NCBI RefSeq assembly: GCF_021018745.1
Contig: NZ_CP063845.1
Location: 2,046,001-2,110,000, forward strand
DNA length: 64,000 nt
Direction of reading: 5' to 3'
From: Gloeobacter morelensis MG652769
Lineage (GTDB): Bacteria > Cyanobacteriota > Cyanobacteriia > Gloeobacterales > Gloeobacteraceae
Part shown: positions 8,053 through 17,585 of the stretch, in pieces
How positions within the stretch are numbered: position 1 is the stretch's first letter
Layout of the letters: each line of letters begins with the position of its first letter
The notes under the pieces: generated by a model
What the model saw: the letters and a program-made list of their open reading frames with translations, nothing else
Database searches by the model: none
Told to the model about the DNA's origin: nothing
Position numbers and translations under genes: made by a program

Positions 8053-8148
8053 AGATGATGCCTCTTTCTGCAGGGGTATTCGCTGCCGAGCCGTCAAATT
8101 TACCATTGAGCCTAAAGGGCGCACGCGGCTTCGGGAGGTAGAGGGTAG

Positions 8149-8598
8149 ATGTTGGTTCGATGGTTCGCTCCAGCGGTGGTACTGGGTGTACTCGCGGTAG
8201 GGACTGCCAGTGCCGCTCCGATTGTAGTGGCGATCAAGGATATCAAGTTCGCTCCCTGCCCGGCCGCTGCGGGCAAGGCGCCTGTGATCAGCACTAACGA
8301 CCAGTCCAACCAGCCCGCCCGCTGCTACCGGCTCACCGGCACCGCCACCAATCCGGCCCAAGATCCTGTCCAGGACATCGATGTCTTCGGCCGGATCACC
8401 GATGCGAGCGGCACTGCGGCCCTCACCCGGCGGCGCATCGGCTCGATCGACGCCCTGCCGGTGGGCACGCACCCGGTCAGAATGGATGTGTTTCTGCCCG
8501 AGAGCGCCAAACCGCCCTTTAAAATCGAGATCACCCGGGCGTCCGGCTCCTCCAAAGCGAGCCGTCCCGATCGCCAGGATGCACCCCCTGTCCCCTAG
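8149..8598 (+). CDS. Small exported protein of unknown function
   Basis: 149 residues. A clear signal peptide (about residues 1-23, ending TASAAP) precedes a beta-rich body with two cysteines (about 38 and 59) that could form a disulfide. The stretch RLTGTATNPAQDPVQDIDVFGRI, followed by GTHPVRMDVFLPESAK, resembles secreted proteins that decorate terms such as 'tonal' hydrogen-bonded strands around a conserved FxLYD-like fold, but I do not recognise a family with certainty. The C-terminal 20 residues are Ser/Pro-rich and charged. The IS element ends about 100 bases upstream and may have separated this gene from its original promoter. Confidence 0.6.
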   Translation: MLVRWFAPAVVLGVLAVGTASAAPIVVAIKDIKFAPCPAAAGKAPVISTNDQSNQPARCYRLTGTATNPAQDPVQDIDVFGRITDASGTAALTRRRIGSIDALPVGTHPVRMDVFLPESAKPPFKIEITRASGSSKASRPDRQDAPPVP

Positions 8599-8637
8599 CG
8601 CCACGGCAAAGCCTCCCAGAATTGTTACAACTAAGAG

Positions 8638-9591
8638 ATGTTGCTGACATTTTTGGGAACCAGCAGCGGTACGCCCACCCGCTCGCGCAACGTCACTTCG
8701 ATCGCTTTGCAGTTACCGCAGCGGGCCAGCCTGTGGCTGTTCGACTGCGGCGAGGGCACCCAGCACCAGGTGCTGCGCACGCCCCTACGCCTCAGCCAAC
8801 TCGAAAAAATCTTCTTCACCCACCTGCACGGGGATCACCTGTTCGGCCTGGTGGGACTGTTGGCTAGCCGCGCGCTGGGCAGTGCCGGCACCACGCCCGT
8901 GACGCTCTACGGCCCGCCGGGGTTGCAGGAGTACGTGCGCGCCACTCTACGCTACAGCGACACCCACATCAACTATCCAATCCACTTTCAGACCGTCGAG
9001 CCGGGTCTGATTCTGAGCGAAGACGGCTTCACGGTGCTCGCCAACGCCCTCAAGCACCGGATCCCGGCCTTCGGCTACAGCATCATCGAACACGACCAGC
9101 CCGGCCGCTTCGATGCGGAGCGGGCCGCCCAGCTGGGTATTCCCTTCGGCCCCCTGTACGGCCAGCTCAAGGCGGGCCGCACCGTGGCCCTTCCCGACGG
9201 CCGCACCGTGGACGGTCGCACGTTGGTCGGCCCCGAGCGCAAGGGCCGCAAGCTCACCTACTGCTCCGATACGATCTACACCCCCAGCGCCGTCGAACTG
9301 GCCCTGGGAGCCGACGTGCTCATCCATGAAGCAACTTACTGCGAAGCGGATCTGAATCTGGCGGAGCGTGGCTTGCATTCGACGGCGGCGATGGCCGCCC
9401 GGGTGGCCCGCGAAGCCAAAGTCCGGCAGCTCATCCTCACCCACTTCAGCCCCCGCTACGAGGCGGGCCTTGCCGCCCTGCGCACCGAGGCGGAGGCGAT
9501 TTTTCCGAAGGTGCTGATGGCCGAAGATTTCTGGCGCTACGAGATCAAGCCGATCGAAGCGCAAATGCCGAAGGCTTTGGTGGAGCAGTAG
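8638..9591 (+). CDS. rnz: Ribonuclease Z
   Basis: 317 residues, close to the usual about 305-320. The metallo-beta-lactamase metal motif FTHLHGDH is at residues 61-67, and further ligands are seen in YCSDT and [15 protein letters not shown] near the end matches RNase Z. The start [18 protein letters not shown] is diagnostic of the ElaC/RNase Z family. The enzyme removes the 3' trailer from tRNA precursors that lack an encoded CCA. It stands alone: the preceding gene is 39 bases upstream and no tRNA gene is near. Confidence 0.95.
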   Translation: MLLTFLGTSSGTPTRSRNVTSIALQLPQRASLWLFDCGEGTQHQVLRTPLRLSQLEKIFFTHLHGDHLFGLVGLLASRALGSAGTTPVTLYGPPGLQEYVRATLRYSDTHINYPIHFQTVEPGLILSEDGFTVLANALKHRIPAFGYSIIEHDQPGRFDAERAAQLGIPFGPLYGQLKAGRTVALPDGRTVDGRTLVGPERKGRKLTYCSDTIYTPSAVELALGADVLIHEATYCEADLNLAERGLHSTAAMAARVAREAKVRQLILTHFSPRYEAGLAALRTEAEAIFPKVLMAEDFWRYEIKPIEAQMPKALVEQ

Positions 9592-9996
9592 CTACTGATT
9601 CACTGTTGAGTTGCGCGCCATGCCAGTGCCCGAACCGATTGCATCAGGGTTCCAGAACTCAGAACCGGCAGATAATTAGCTGTCTGGTACCCATCGTTGA
9701 TATCAGGTTTTCCGAATGGGATTTCGCCAATAAGGGGGCGGCAGTTACCTGGGTGCATAAATCCTAAACACCAGAACTAACAGGATCGTAGCCCAGTGGA
9801 ATCACTACCCAATACGCCTGGCTGAAGCCCTCTGCGTCTAGTCCGCACCTCTTCCGCTGTAGCTGGTGTTTACTGCCTGAAGCACTGCTGATTTGATCTT
9901 TAGATTGCGGTCGGCGAAATTAGTCTGATTTCGCCGACAAGACGACTGTGGATAGACTTGCAAACATCGAATTTTTTGTCTTCATGGAGTTGCCTT
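9592..9996. other. Intergenic region with one strong hairpin
   Basis: About 400 bases without a credible ORF. An 11-bp perfect inverted repeat (GTCGGCGAAAT ... ATTTCGCCGAC, 7-base loop) lies at 9910-9938. It is 59 bases before the GTG start of the FG-GAP gene and has no T-run after it, so it may be a leader structure or an operator. I see nothing else to name here. Confidence 0.5.
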
Positions 9997-12279
9997 GTGC
10001 TTTCTACATTTCGACTGCAATTGAAGTTATCCCTTGCCTCGGTTTGCTGCTGTAGTGGTATCGCGGCTGCCCTATGGACTGGATGCTCCGCTGCCGCAGC
10101 AGCTGAGATTGCTTTTGTGGCGGCCCGCGAGCTGCCGCTTGCCGGGACGCTTCAGGTACAGAGCGCCCTGGCGGTGGCGGCGGCGGATTTCGACGGCGAC
10201 GGCGATCTGGATCTGGCAGCCCTCAGCCGCGTGGGAGACGGAGGACGCCCCAATCGGGTTTCGCTGGTAATCAACCAGTCCGGTGGTCAATTCTCGCCCG
10301 GTGGCAGTTTCGAAGTCGGAACCGGCGATGCGGGCGCTCTGGTGGTGGGCGATTTCGACAGCAACGGCGATCCGGATCTGGCGGCCACCAACCAGGCCGA
10401 CGGCACGGTGTCTGTTCTGCTGGGCCGACGCGGGTCGCGCTTTAGCGCTCCCGTCGGTTTTGCTGCCGGAGAGCAGCCTGTGGGACTGGCCGTCGGCGAC
10501 TTTAACGGCGACGGCCGCCAGGATCTGGTAGCTGCCAATCAAATCTCACCGGCAGGAACCGTCTCGGTGCTCCCGGGTAGCGGTGGCGGGAATTTTGGTG
10601 CCCCGGTTGCCTTTGAAACGGGTGATGCCTCCCGCTCGGTGGCTGCCGGGGACGTGGATGGCGACGGCGATCTGGATCTGGCGGTGGGCAATGTCGGGGG
10701 CGATTACTATGCTCCCGATAGCGTCACACTGTTGAAAAACAACGGCGACGGTGGTTTCGGCGACCCTGCTACCCTATCTGGATCCTATCTGGACCCTACC
10801 GCTCTGCAGTTTGGGGACATCGACGGCGACGGCGACCTGGATCTGGTCGTGCTCAACTCGCAGCTAGAGGTCTACGGCTTCGGCTACGGCAGCGTCGGGG
10901 CACAAACGCTTCGCAATGACGGCACCGGCGACTTCACTGCCATAGAGAGCTTCAACTTGGGCACCAGTCCCGAGGCTGGCGGTTTGGCCCTGGACGATCT
11001 CGACGGCGATGGCGATCTGGACTTGGCAGCCTTCAACAGCCTCGACGGAGCGATGGCCCTGCGCCGCAACGATGGCAGCGGGCAATTCGGCGAACTGGCA
11101 CGCTTTGCGTCGGGCAACGGCAATGGGATCGTGTTGGCAGATATCGATCGAGACGGTGACAGCGATGTGGTGACCGGTGGCAGCGACACTCTCAGGCTAT
11201 TGTCAAACAACGGACAGGGTGATCTGCAGGCAGCACCCATCTTCGGCTTCAACGCCGAGACTTTCAGAGACGTGCGCTCTGGAGAGCTGGCGTTGGGCGA
11301 TCTCGACGGGGATGGGGATCTCGACGTGCTTTTTGGTTATCCGTACTACTCAGGGGCGATTTCCCTCAACCGCGGCGACGGTACTTTCGTGGGCGGACCC
11401 TCTGGGCCAACTGTATATCGAATAACAAGTCTTGCTTTGGGAGACATCGATGGGGACGGCGATCTGGATCTAGCAGCCGGTAGCAGCTACTACGAGAACG
11501 TGAGTCTGAGCAAAAATAACGGCAACGCCACTTTTGCGGATGCCGGCGTTCTGAACACCCCCAGCACTCCGCGCGCTATTGCGCCTGCGGATCTCGATGG
11601 CGATGGCGATCTGGATCTGGCCGTATCCGGCGACAACTACTCAACGGATTTCTTTACCGCCGTGGCCCTCAACAACGGCAACGGCAGTTTCGCAGACGCT
11701 GCCACGGTGAGCGGGATGGCCCTGAATTTCTTGCAAGCCGGGGATCTCGATGGGGACGGCGATCTCGATCTTGTCGGGGTGAACGGCACGAAAGTGATCT
11801 CGCTGCTCAACGCAGGTGACGGTACTTTCCCCACCAGCCGGGAAGCCGATGCCGGGGGAGAGTCGGGCCAGTTTACATTGCTTGACTTCGACGGCGACGG
11901 CGACCTCGATCTGGCGTTACCTCAAGGGGACTCCCGGTCGATTGCCCTGCTGCGCAACCGCAACGGCCGCCTGACTCTATCCCGGCGGGTACCGCTCTCC
12001 ATTGAACCGACGGCGGCGGTGGCGGCGGATTTTGATAGCGACGGCGATCTCGATCTGGCGGCGGTAGGCGGCGATCTCGCCGTCGCGATTCCTAACCTCG
12101 GTCGGGGCCGCTTCGGAGCGGAAGAAAGGTTTGTCGGCGGCAACGGCATCCGGCAGATCTTGACGGGTGACCTCGACGGCGACGCGGATGTGGACCTGGC
12201 GGTGGACAACCGGTTCGCCTTCGGCTTTGGGGTGCTTAAAAACAGTTCCGACGGGATGCGCGCTTTGCAGAGTCGCTGA
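9997..12279 (+). CDS. Secreted FG-GAP/VCBS repeat protein
   Basis: 760 residues from the GTG at 9997, chosen because GGAG ends 7 bases before it; a TTG at 9958 lacks such a site. A signal sequence with a hydrophobic core and cysteines (CCCSG, TGCSA) covers about the first 35 residues. The rest is about fifteen FG-GAP/VCBS units carrying DxDGDGDLDLA calcium-binding loops spaced 40-55 residues apart, enough for two seven-bladed propellers. No enzymatic domain is seen. Such proteins are secreted or surface-bound and mediate adhesion or matrix contacts; that role here is inferred. A very strong hairpin follows the stop. Confidence 0.85.
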   Translation: MLSTFRLQLKLSLASVCCCSGIAAALWTGCSAAAAAEIAFVAARELPLAGTLQVQSALAVAAADFDGDGDLDLAALSRVGDGGRPNRVSLVINQSGGQFSPGGSFEVGTGDAGALVVGDFDSNGDPDLAATNQADGTVSVLLGRRGSRFSAPVGFAAGEQPVGLAVGDFNGDGRQDLVAANQISPAGTVSVLPGSGGGNFGAPVAFETGDASRSVAAGDVDGDGDLDLAVGNVGGDYYAPDSVTLLKNNGDGGFGDPATLSGSYLDPTALQFGDIDGDGDLDLVVLNSQLEVYGFGYGSVGAQTLRNDGTGDFTAIESFNLGTSPEAGGLALDDLDGDGDLDLAAFNSLDGAMALRRNDGSGQFGELARFASGNGNGIVLADIDRDGDSDVVTGGSDTLRLLSNNGQGDLQAAPIFGFNAETFRDVRSGELALGDLDGDGDLDVLFGYPYYSGAISLNRGDGTFVGGPSGPTVYRITSLALGDIDGDGDLDLAAGSSYYENVSLSKNNGNATFADAGVLNTPSTPRAIAPADLDGDGDLDLAVSGDNYSTDFFTAVALNNGNGSFADAATVSGMALNFLQAGDLDGDGDLDLVGVNGTKVISLLNAGDGTFPTSREADAGGESGQFTLLDFDGDGDLDLALPQGDSRSIALLRNRNGRLTLSRRVPLSIEPTAAVAADFDSDGDLDLAAVGGDLAVAIPNLGRGRFGAEERFVGGNGIRQILTGDLDGDADVDLAVDNRFAFGFGVLKNSSDGMRALQSR

Positions 12280-12284
12280 TTGTT

Positions 12285-12326
12285 GAGATGGCCATAGCCG
12301 GTGCGTCCACCGGCTATGGCCATCTC
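12285..12326 (+). terminator. 19-bp perfect stem-loop after the FG-GAP gene
   Basis: Arms of 19 bases (GAGATGGCCATAGCCGGTG and complement) with a 4-base loop begin five bases after the stop codon. The trailing sequence has only two T's, so it may act as an mRNA 3'-end stabiliser or a weak terminator. Confidence 0.6.
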
Positions 12327-12358
12327 TTAAGAGACAATCTTCTACCCATCTGGAGGTC

Positions 12359-12805
12359 ATGCCCCAGAACGAATGGATTCGCTACGAGGTCATCGACGGA
12401 GAACTGTTCGTGACCCGAGCACCGCACCGCAGGCACCAGCCAATCTGTATGCGCATCGCCGAGCAACTCAATCGCTGGTTTGACGCTGCCGGTTTGGGAG
12501 AGTCGATTGTCATCGCCGTTTCGACGCCTGTCGTGACCGGCGACAGTGATGCCTGCTATCTGCCGCCGGCCCTCGAAGCGCTCCTACAACGACCGACGCG
12601 CCGCCGGTTGATCGCCTGTCGTCCACCGCAAAGACGGTCGCAAAATCGGCGGCCCAAGAGCGCCTCACGATCGCGTCTTAGAACACGGAGCTCAGCGAAA
12701 AATCGACCGTTGTGGGTACAGCCGGAAACGAACTCGTACTTGCTCTGGTTCCTGGGCACCCTGCCCACCTCGGTGCCGGGGACGATGACGTTGTCCTGGG
12801 TGTAG
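12359..12805 (+). pseudogene. Uma2-type (DUF820) gene broken after its N-terminal third
   Basis: A good GGAGG site precedes the ATG, and the first about 60 residues (RYEVIDGELFVTRAPHRRH ... AAGLGESIVIAVSTPVVT) match the start of cyanobacterial Uma2 proteins. After GDSDA the reading becomes Arg/Pro-rich and loses the PD...EVLS catalytic motifs of the PD-(D/E)XK core. No other plus frame restores them. I read this as a gene truncated by deletion or recombination, with unrelated DNA after about 12550. An intact relative lies at 14830-15570. Confidence 0.6.
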
Positions 12806-12827
12806 CGGCAGCCTCTTCGAGTGCACC

Positions 12828-13475
12828 TCAGAATTCCCCATCCCGTACGTAGGGATAGCTCCAGAGGATGGTCTGAAGAACGACGGACTTGGTCCAGGCC
12901 GCATGCATCTTCCTGACGTCATCGGGCGAATGCTGCCCCTGGGCTAGAAAAGGCTCGACCGTGGCGGAGATCGGCACGATGAAGGCGATCAGATAGCGGA
13001 AATTGACCTGGTCGACCGAGGGTGCGTCGTCGGTTCGGTTCTTTGCCGCCCGAGTGTGGCGCAGCCCGATCTCATGCTGGTAGTCGAGCCACGCCTGGTC
13101 ATAATCGGCGTTCGTCGTGTCGACGATCCACTGGCCGAAGCGTGCGCGCACCCGCGCGAGATAGTCCGCGTTCGGCGTGCCGTCGGCCTTGTTGGAGAAG
13201 TAGCGGATGAGGTGAGGGTGGGCGCCCACGAAGCCGTACCAGACGTCCAGAATGGCCTCGATCTGCGGCTGCATGACGGCGCCGGCCATGCGCAGGTAGC
13301 GGACGTCCTCTTCCGTCAAGAGCAAGGTCTTCTTCAAGAGTTCCAACTCTTCGAGCGTCACCGGCGAGGGCGGTAGGGCGGGATCGCCAAGCCGGTAGCC
13401 TGGAACCGTCCGCCGGGCCTCGCCTAAATCGTCATGCGACCGAAAAGCCGTTGAACCTTGGGTGAGGTCTGACAT
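12828..13475 (-). CDS. Protoglobin-family haem protein
   Basis: 215 residues from the ATG at 13475, which is preceded by AGGAG at proper spacing; an upstream ATG at 13514 has no site. The sequence carries the protoglobin pattern, e.g. LTEEDVRYLRMAGAVMQPQIEAILDVWY, FVGAHPHLIRYFSN, and YQHEIGLRHT, where the histidine in the last segment is a candidate proximal haem ligand. Protoglobins bind O2, CO or NO as single-domain sensors or scavengers. An AraC-type regulator gene lies 121 bases upstream on the same strand and may control it. Confidence 0.85.
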   Translation of the reverse strand: MSDLTQGSTAFRSHDDLGEARRTVPGYRLGDPALPPSPVTLEELELLKKTLLLTEEDVRYLRMAGAVMQPQIEAILDVWYGFVGAHPHLIRYFSNKADGTPNADYLARVRARFGQWIVDTTNADYDQAWLDYQHEIGLRHTRAAKNRTDDAPSVDQVNFRYLIAFIVPISATVEPFLAQGQHSPDDVRKMHAAWTKSVVLQTILWSYPYVRDGEF

Positions 13476-13596
13476 TGAACACTCCTGTGGTGCCATTTCA
13501 GAAGCATTGTGCACGGCAGGGAACCCGTGTGTCTTGACGAGCCTTGCCCAATGCGACGTTTATTGCGGCAATCGCGCGCGGCGGACTGGCTAGGCG

Positions 13597-14490
13597 TCAA
13601 CTCAGCTTGGCTCTGTACTCACGCGGGCTGAGACCCACCGTCGTCCGAAAGGCGCGCGCGAGCTGCGTCGAACCGCCAAAGCCGGCTTCGAGCGCAACCT
13701 CGGTCACGCTGATCGACCGGTCCGCCGAGAGCAGGCGCTTCGCGCGCTCGACGCGCGCCTGAATGAGAAAGCGATGGGGCGGCAGCCCGGTGCTGCGCTT
13801 GAAAGCCCTGCAAAAATGCCAGGGGGTCAGGCCGACAAGCTCAGCGAGCTGCACGAGCCCGAGCTCTTCAGAAAGATGCTCCTCGACGTAATCGGTGATC
13901 CGCCGCAGGTTATGCGCGCTCAAGCCACCGCGTGCCGACTGCACAGAAACGGCATTGCCCCGCTGCCAGCGGAGGAGCTCGATCGCCAGCGCGCAGCCGA
14001 GCGTCTCCCCGTAGAGGCGGTCGAGCGGATCCGATCTCAAAAGTGCTGCCTCGAACTTGCGGGCGCTCGCAAGGAGCGTAGCGTCGACCGCCGCAAGGCG
14101 GGGAGCAATCTCGCTTAGATCGATCTCGGGATGGAGGTTGCCGGCTCGGGTGTCCAGATAGACCTGGACAAATCGCTGGGGACTGGCCGGCACGGAATAG
14201 CCTTCGAAGCGGGCCCCAGCCGGCACAACATGAAAGTGGTTAGCGATCTCAGTGAAGCGGGTCGGGCGCTCCCCGTCCACGCAAACGATGCTGTCCTTAC
14301 GCCGACCGCTCAAGCCGAAGCACAAATAAAGCGCCTGCCCGTCGAAGACGAAGTCGTAGGATCGCAGGTCCGACGTCGTTAGCAGCTCGGCGGAGATGCC
14401 GGACCAATCGCAGCGGTGGACGGGCGCCATGTGGCTCTGACGGATCCGTAGGGCCGGAAGCACAGTAATCTCCGGTCGCTTCTCGAGCAC
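13597..14490 (-). CDS. AraC-family transcription regulator
   Basis: 297 residues from a GTG. The N-terminal about 180 residues form a cupin-like sensing region. The C-terminal about 100 residues hold two helix-turn-helix motifs: LGLVQLAELVGLTPWHFCRAFKRSTGLPPHRFL and ISVTEVALEAGFGGSTQLARAFRTTVG in slightly interrupted form, ending SPREYR as usual. It is transcribed toward the protoglobin gene. The effector is unknown. The pair, like the alcohol dehydrogenase at the window start, resembles genes common in proteobacteria, so acquisition is possible but unproven. Confidence 0.88.
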   Translation of the reverse strand: MLEKRPEITVLPALRIRQSHMAPVHRCDWSGISAELLTTSDLRSYDFVFDGQALYLCFGLSGRRKDSIVCVDGERPTRFTEIANHFHVVPAGARFEGYSVPASPQRFVQVYLDTRAGNLHPEIDLSEIAPRLAAVDATLLASARKFEAALLRSDPLDRLYGETLGCALAIELLRWQRGNAVSVQSARGGLSAHNLRRITDYVEEHLSEELGLVQLAELVGLTPWHFCRAFKRSTGLPPHRFLIQARVERAKRLLSADRSISVTEVALEAGFGGSTQLARAFRTTVGLSPREYRAKLS

Positions 14491-14829
14491 CTTAGCACAA
14501 GCGGTGCACTCGGCCCGGCCTTTTCAGCAGGCACTCGGAACTCCTGCGAACGTCTGCTTGCAAGAGGTGGCAAGAGTCTGTTGGAAAGCCGCCTTGAGCG
14601 CGTAGTGGAGAAAGCACCTTCGGCGGCTATGTCGCACGGCGGGTGCCGAAACAACCGGTCCAGGTCGTCCTGCGCATCCGGATACTGTGCTTGTGCGCCA
14701 ACCTCTTGATTCAGATCGGCGCTGGCTTGCTCCGAGAGGGAGATGGTCACGGCGGTGCCTCTGGGGTGTGATGAAAAGCAGCGGCCTGGGGGCGGCTACA
14801 ATGGCGCCAGTGCGACGGAGGGCCTGCCT
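14491..14829. other. Intergenic region between divergent araC-type and Uma2 genes
   Basis: About 340 bases. Open frames on the minus strand exist, but their composition (Arg/Ser/Pro-rich) gives no family signal, so I regard them as chance or as decayed DNA. A TACAAT box at about 14797-14802 could be the -10 element of the Uma2 gene, and GGAGGG at 14817-14822 is its ribosome site. Confidence 0.45.
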
Positions 14830-15570
14830 GTGTACCAGCCGCAAGTGCCGGCGGACGTTGTTTGGCCGCCCACCGATCTGTGGAGCGACGAGCCGCCGAT
14901 GGAGTCCGACTGGCACCGCAAGCAGATGCAACTGCTCATCGACGCGCTCGAAAGCCAGTGGCACGACCGGCAGGACTTTTACTGCTCAGGCAACCTGACG
15001 GTTTACTACAGCCTCACCCAGTGCAAGTCCGAGGACTTTCGGGGACCGGACTTTTTCGTGGTCCTCGGTTGCGAGCGCCGGGAGCGGCGCAGCTGGACGG
15101 TCTGGGAAGAAGGCGGCCGCCTGCCCAACGTGATTGTCGAGATCCTCTCCGATTCGACCGCGGAGATCGACCGCGGGCTCAAAAAACAGATTTACCAGGA
15201 TGTGCTGCGGGTACCGGAATACTTCTGGTTTGATCCGCAAAGTGGCGAGCTGTGCGGATTTCATCTGATCGAAGGTCGGTATGAGCCGCTGGAGGCGAAC
15301 GAGCAAGGTTGGCTTTGGAGCGCGCAGTTGGGGTTGTACTTCGGGGTGGAGGCGGGTCGTTTGCGGCTTATCTCCGGCGAAGGAGCGGTGATCCCGACTC
15401 CGGCGGAGCGGGCGCAGCAGGAGCGAGAGCGCGCCGAAGCAGCCGAGCGACAGGCCCAAGCCGAAAGCCTGCGCGCCGAGCAAGAAAAGCAGCGCGCCGA
15501 GCAGGCCGAAGCGCAGGCGCAACGTCTGGCAGAGCGCTTGCGCGCCCTGGGTATCGATCCGCAGACCTGA
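14830..15570 (+). CDS. Uma2-family (DUF820) PD-(D/E)XK protein with C-terminal coiled coil
   Basis: 246 residues from the GTG at 14830, selected for the GGAGGG seven bases ahead of it. Core motifs of the family are present: GPDFFVVLG, VIVEILSDST (the E-x-nuclease signature), LKKQIYQDVLRVPEYFWFDPQSGELCGF. The last about 60 residues are an Ala/Glu/Gln/Arg heptad-like coiled coil (ERAEAAERQAQAESL...). Uma2 genes are hugely amplified in cyanobacteria; function is unknown though the fold is that of endonucleases. This one converges with the oppF gene, separated by 19 bases. Confidence 0.85.
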   Translation: MYQPQVPADVVWPPTDLWSDEPPMESDWHRKQMQLLIDALESQWHDRQDFYCSGNLTVYYSLTQCKSEDFRGPDFFVVLGCERRERRSWTVWEEGGRLPNVIVEILSDSTAEIDRGLKKQIYQDVLRVPEYFWFDPQSGELCGFHLIEGRYEPLEANEQGWLWSAQLGLYFGVEAGRLRLISGEGAVIPTPAERAQQERERAEAAERQAQAESLRAEQEKQRAEQAEAQAQRLAERLRALGIDPQT

Positions 15571-15589
15571 ATCACCTCCGACACCTGCT

Positions 15590-16609
15590 CTACGCAGCCA
15601 AGGGGAACTCTTCCAGCAGAAAGCAGGCGGCCTGATGGCCACCGCCCGTATCGACGAGGGGCGGTTCCTCGGCGCGGCAGCGCTCCTGGGCGTAGGGGCA
15701 GCGGGTATGGAAGCGGCAACCGGTGGGCGGATCGATGGGGCTCGGTACGTCGCCCACCAGCACGATGCGCTGGCGGGTTTTCTCGACGGCAGGGTCGGGG
15801 ACGGGAACAGCCGAGATGAGCGCCTGGGTGTAGGGGTGCAAAGGGCGGCGGTAGATTTCGCGGCTATCGGCCACCTCCACCAGCTTGCCCAGGTACATCA
15901 CCGCCACCCGGTCGCTGATGTGGCGCACCGCCCGCAGGTCGTGGGAAATAAACAGGGTCGTCAGGCCAAAGTCGCGGCGCAACTGGCTGAGCAAATTGAG
16001 AATTTGGGCCTGGATGGAGACGTCCAGGGCGGCGATGGGTTCGTCCGCCACGATAAATTCCGGTCCCACCGCCAGGGCACGGGCGATGCCGATGCGCTGG
16101 CGCTGGCCGCCCGAAAATTCGTGGGGATAGCGCTTGACAAAGGCCGGATTGAGTCCGACGGTGCGCATCAGATCCTGCACCCGCTGCTGGAGCGCTTCGC
16201 CGCGCAGAGGTTCGAAAATTTCGATAGGTTCGGCGATGATGTCCCCCACGGTCATGCGCGGGTTGAGCGAGGCGTAAGGATCCTGAAAGATCATCTGCAG
16301 ATGGCGGCGCGTCTGCTGCAACTGGCGGGCGTTCAAGCTGGTCAGATCGGTGCCCCTAAAGCAAATCCGGCCCGCCGTGGAGCGCACCAGTTGTAGAATG
16401 GCCCGGCCCAAAGTTGATTTGCCGCACCCCGATTCGCCCACCAGGCCCAGAGTCTCCCCCGGCTGGATAGCGAGCGTGACGCCGTCGATCGCCTTGACCA
16501 CCCGGGTTGGGGTGCGGCCCAACAGTCGCCCCAGGGTGCCCACCGAGCCCAGGGGAAAGTGGACTTTCAAATCGCGCAGGGCAATGAGCGGTGGGGTGGT
16601 TTCAGGCAC
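15590..16609 (-). CDS. oppF: Oligopeptide ABC importer, ATPase OppF/DppF type
   Basis: 339 residues from the GTG at 16609, which has GGAG eight bases ahead; GTG 16618 is an alternative. Walker [10 protein letters not shown] is at about 58-66, with the FSGGQRQR signature, Walker [15 protein letters not shown] and switch His in FISHDL. The C-terminal oligopeptide domain has the [16 protein letters not shown] cysteines. The start overlaps the end of oppD. Sixth and last gene of the cyanophycinase-opp run. Confidence 0.93.
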   Translation of the reverse strand: MPETTPPLIALRDLKVHFPLGSVGTLGRLLGRTPTRVVKAIDGVTLAIQPGETLGLVGESGCGKSTLGRAILQLVRSTAGRICFRGTDLTSLNARQLQQTRRHLQMIFQDPYASLNPRMTVGDIIAEPIEIFEPLRGEALQQRVQDLMRTVGLNPAFVKRYPHEFSGGQRQRIGIARALAVGPEFIVADEPIAALDVSIQAQILNLLSQLRRDFGLTTLFISHDLRAVRHISDRVAVMYLGKLVEVADSREIYRRPLHPYTQALISAVPVPDPAVEKTRQRIVLVGDVPSPIDPPTGCRFHTRCPYAQERCRAEEPPLVDTGGGHQAACFLLEEFPLAA

Positions 16610-17585
16610 GGGTTTCACTCCGAACGTTGAGCCAGCAGGCGGAGTGGTGGGCCGCTCCCACCGCCACGGTTTCAGGCGGTTGGCTGCACGGCTCGGCGGC
16701 GTGGGGACAGCGGGGGGCAAAGGCGCACCCCGGCGGCAGACGGGTCATATCGGGAGGCAAGCCGGGAATCTGGTACAACTCGGCCACCTCCTGCAGAGGA
16801 TCCGGCATCGAGCGCAAAAGCCCCTGGGTGTAAGGATGGGCGGGCCGAGCAAAAAGGCTGTCCGTTGGGGCGGATTCGACGATTTTGCCCGCGTACATCA
16901 CCGCCACCCGGTCGGCCATACCCGCCACTACCCCCAGATCGTGGGTAATCAAGATCACGGCGGTCCCGAGGCGCTCGCGCAGGTCTTTGATCAGTTCCAG
17001 AATCTGCGCCTGGATGGTGACATCGAGGGCGGTGGTCGGTTCGTCGGCAATCAACAACTGCGGGTCGCACGAAAGGGCCATGGCGATCATCACCCGCTGG
17101 CGCATGCCGCCGGAAAACTGGTGGGGATAGTCGTCGATGCGTCGGGAGGCGTCGGGGATACCCACCAGTTCGAGCATTTCGATGGCCCGCCTGCGGGCGG
17201 CGCGCCGGTCGAGCCCCAGGTGCAGCTCGGAAATTTCGGTGAGTTGACGGGCGATGCGCAAAAACGGATTCAGCGAACTCATCGGATCTTGAAAGATCAT
17301 TGCGATGCGCTTACCGCGGATGGCGCGCATCTGCCGGTCGCTGAGTTTGAGTAGATCCTGGCCGCCAAAGAGCACCTGACCGCCCTTGATGCGCCCAGGC
17401 GGCGTCGGAATGAGGCGCATGATCGACAGGCTGGTCACCGATTTGCCGCTGCCCGATTCGCCCACGATCCCCAGCGTCTGGCCGGCTTCGAGATCAAAAG
17501 AGACGTCGTCGACCGACCTCACCTCGCCCTCGCGGGTAAAAAACGAGGTCTGCAGGTTGCGTACACAAAGCAGCGGTGTACCCAT
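16602..17585 (-). CDS. oppD: Oligopeptide ABC importer, ATPase OppD/DppD type
   Basis: 327 residues. Walker A GESGSGKS is at 42-49; [15 protein letters not shown] signature and [14 protein letters not shown] Walker B follow. The C-terminal peptide-transporter extension has the [16 protein letters not shown] cysteine cluster. The ATG shares one base with the stop of the permease gene (TGATG), which shows translational coupling. It works as a heterodimer with the downstream OppF-type ATPase on the cytoplasmic side. Confidence 0.94.
   Translation of the reverse strand: MGTPLLCVRNLQTSFFTREGEVRSVDDVSFDLEAGQTLGIVGESGSGKSVTSLSIMRLIPTPPGRIKGGQVLFGGQDLLKLSDRQMRAIRGKRIAMIFQDPMSSLNPFLRIARQLTEISELHLGLDRRAARRRAIEMLELVGIPDASRRIDDYPHQFSGGMRQRVMIAMALSCDPQLLIADEPTTALDVTIQAQILELIKDLRERLGTAVILITHDLGVVAGMADRVAVMYAGKIVESAPTDSLFARPAHPYTQGLLRSMPDPLQEVAELYQIPGLPPDMTRLPPGCAFAPRCPHAAEPCSQPPETVAVGAAHHSACWLNVRSETRA

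Noticed and set aside
14379-14750. 123-codon minus-strand frame upstream of the AraC-type gene
   Set aside because: Overlaps the AraC-type gene start in another frame, and is Arg/Ser/Pro-rich without any known pattern.
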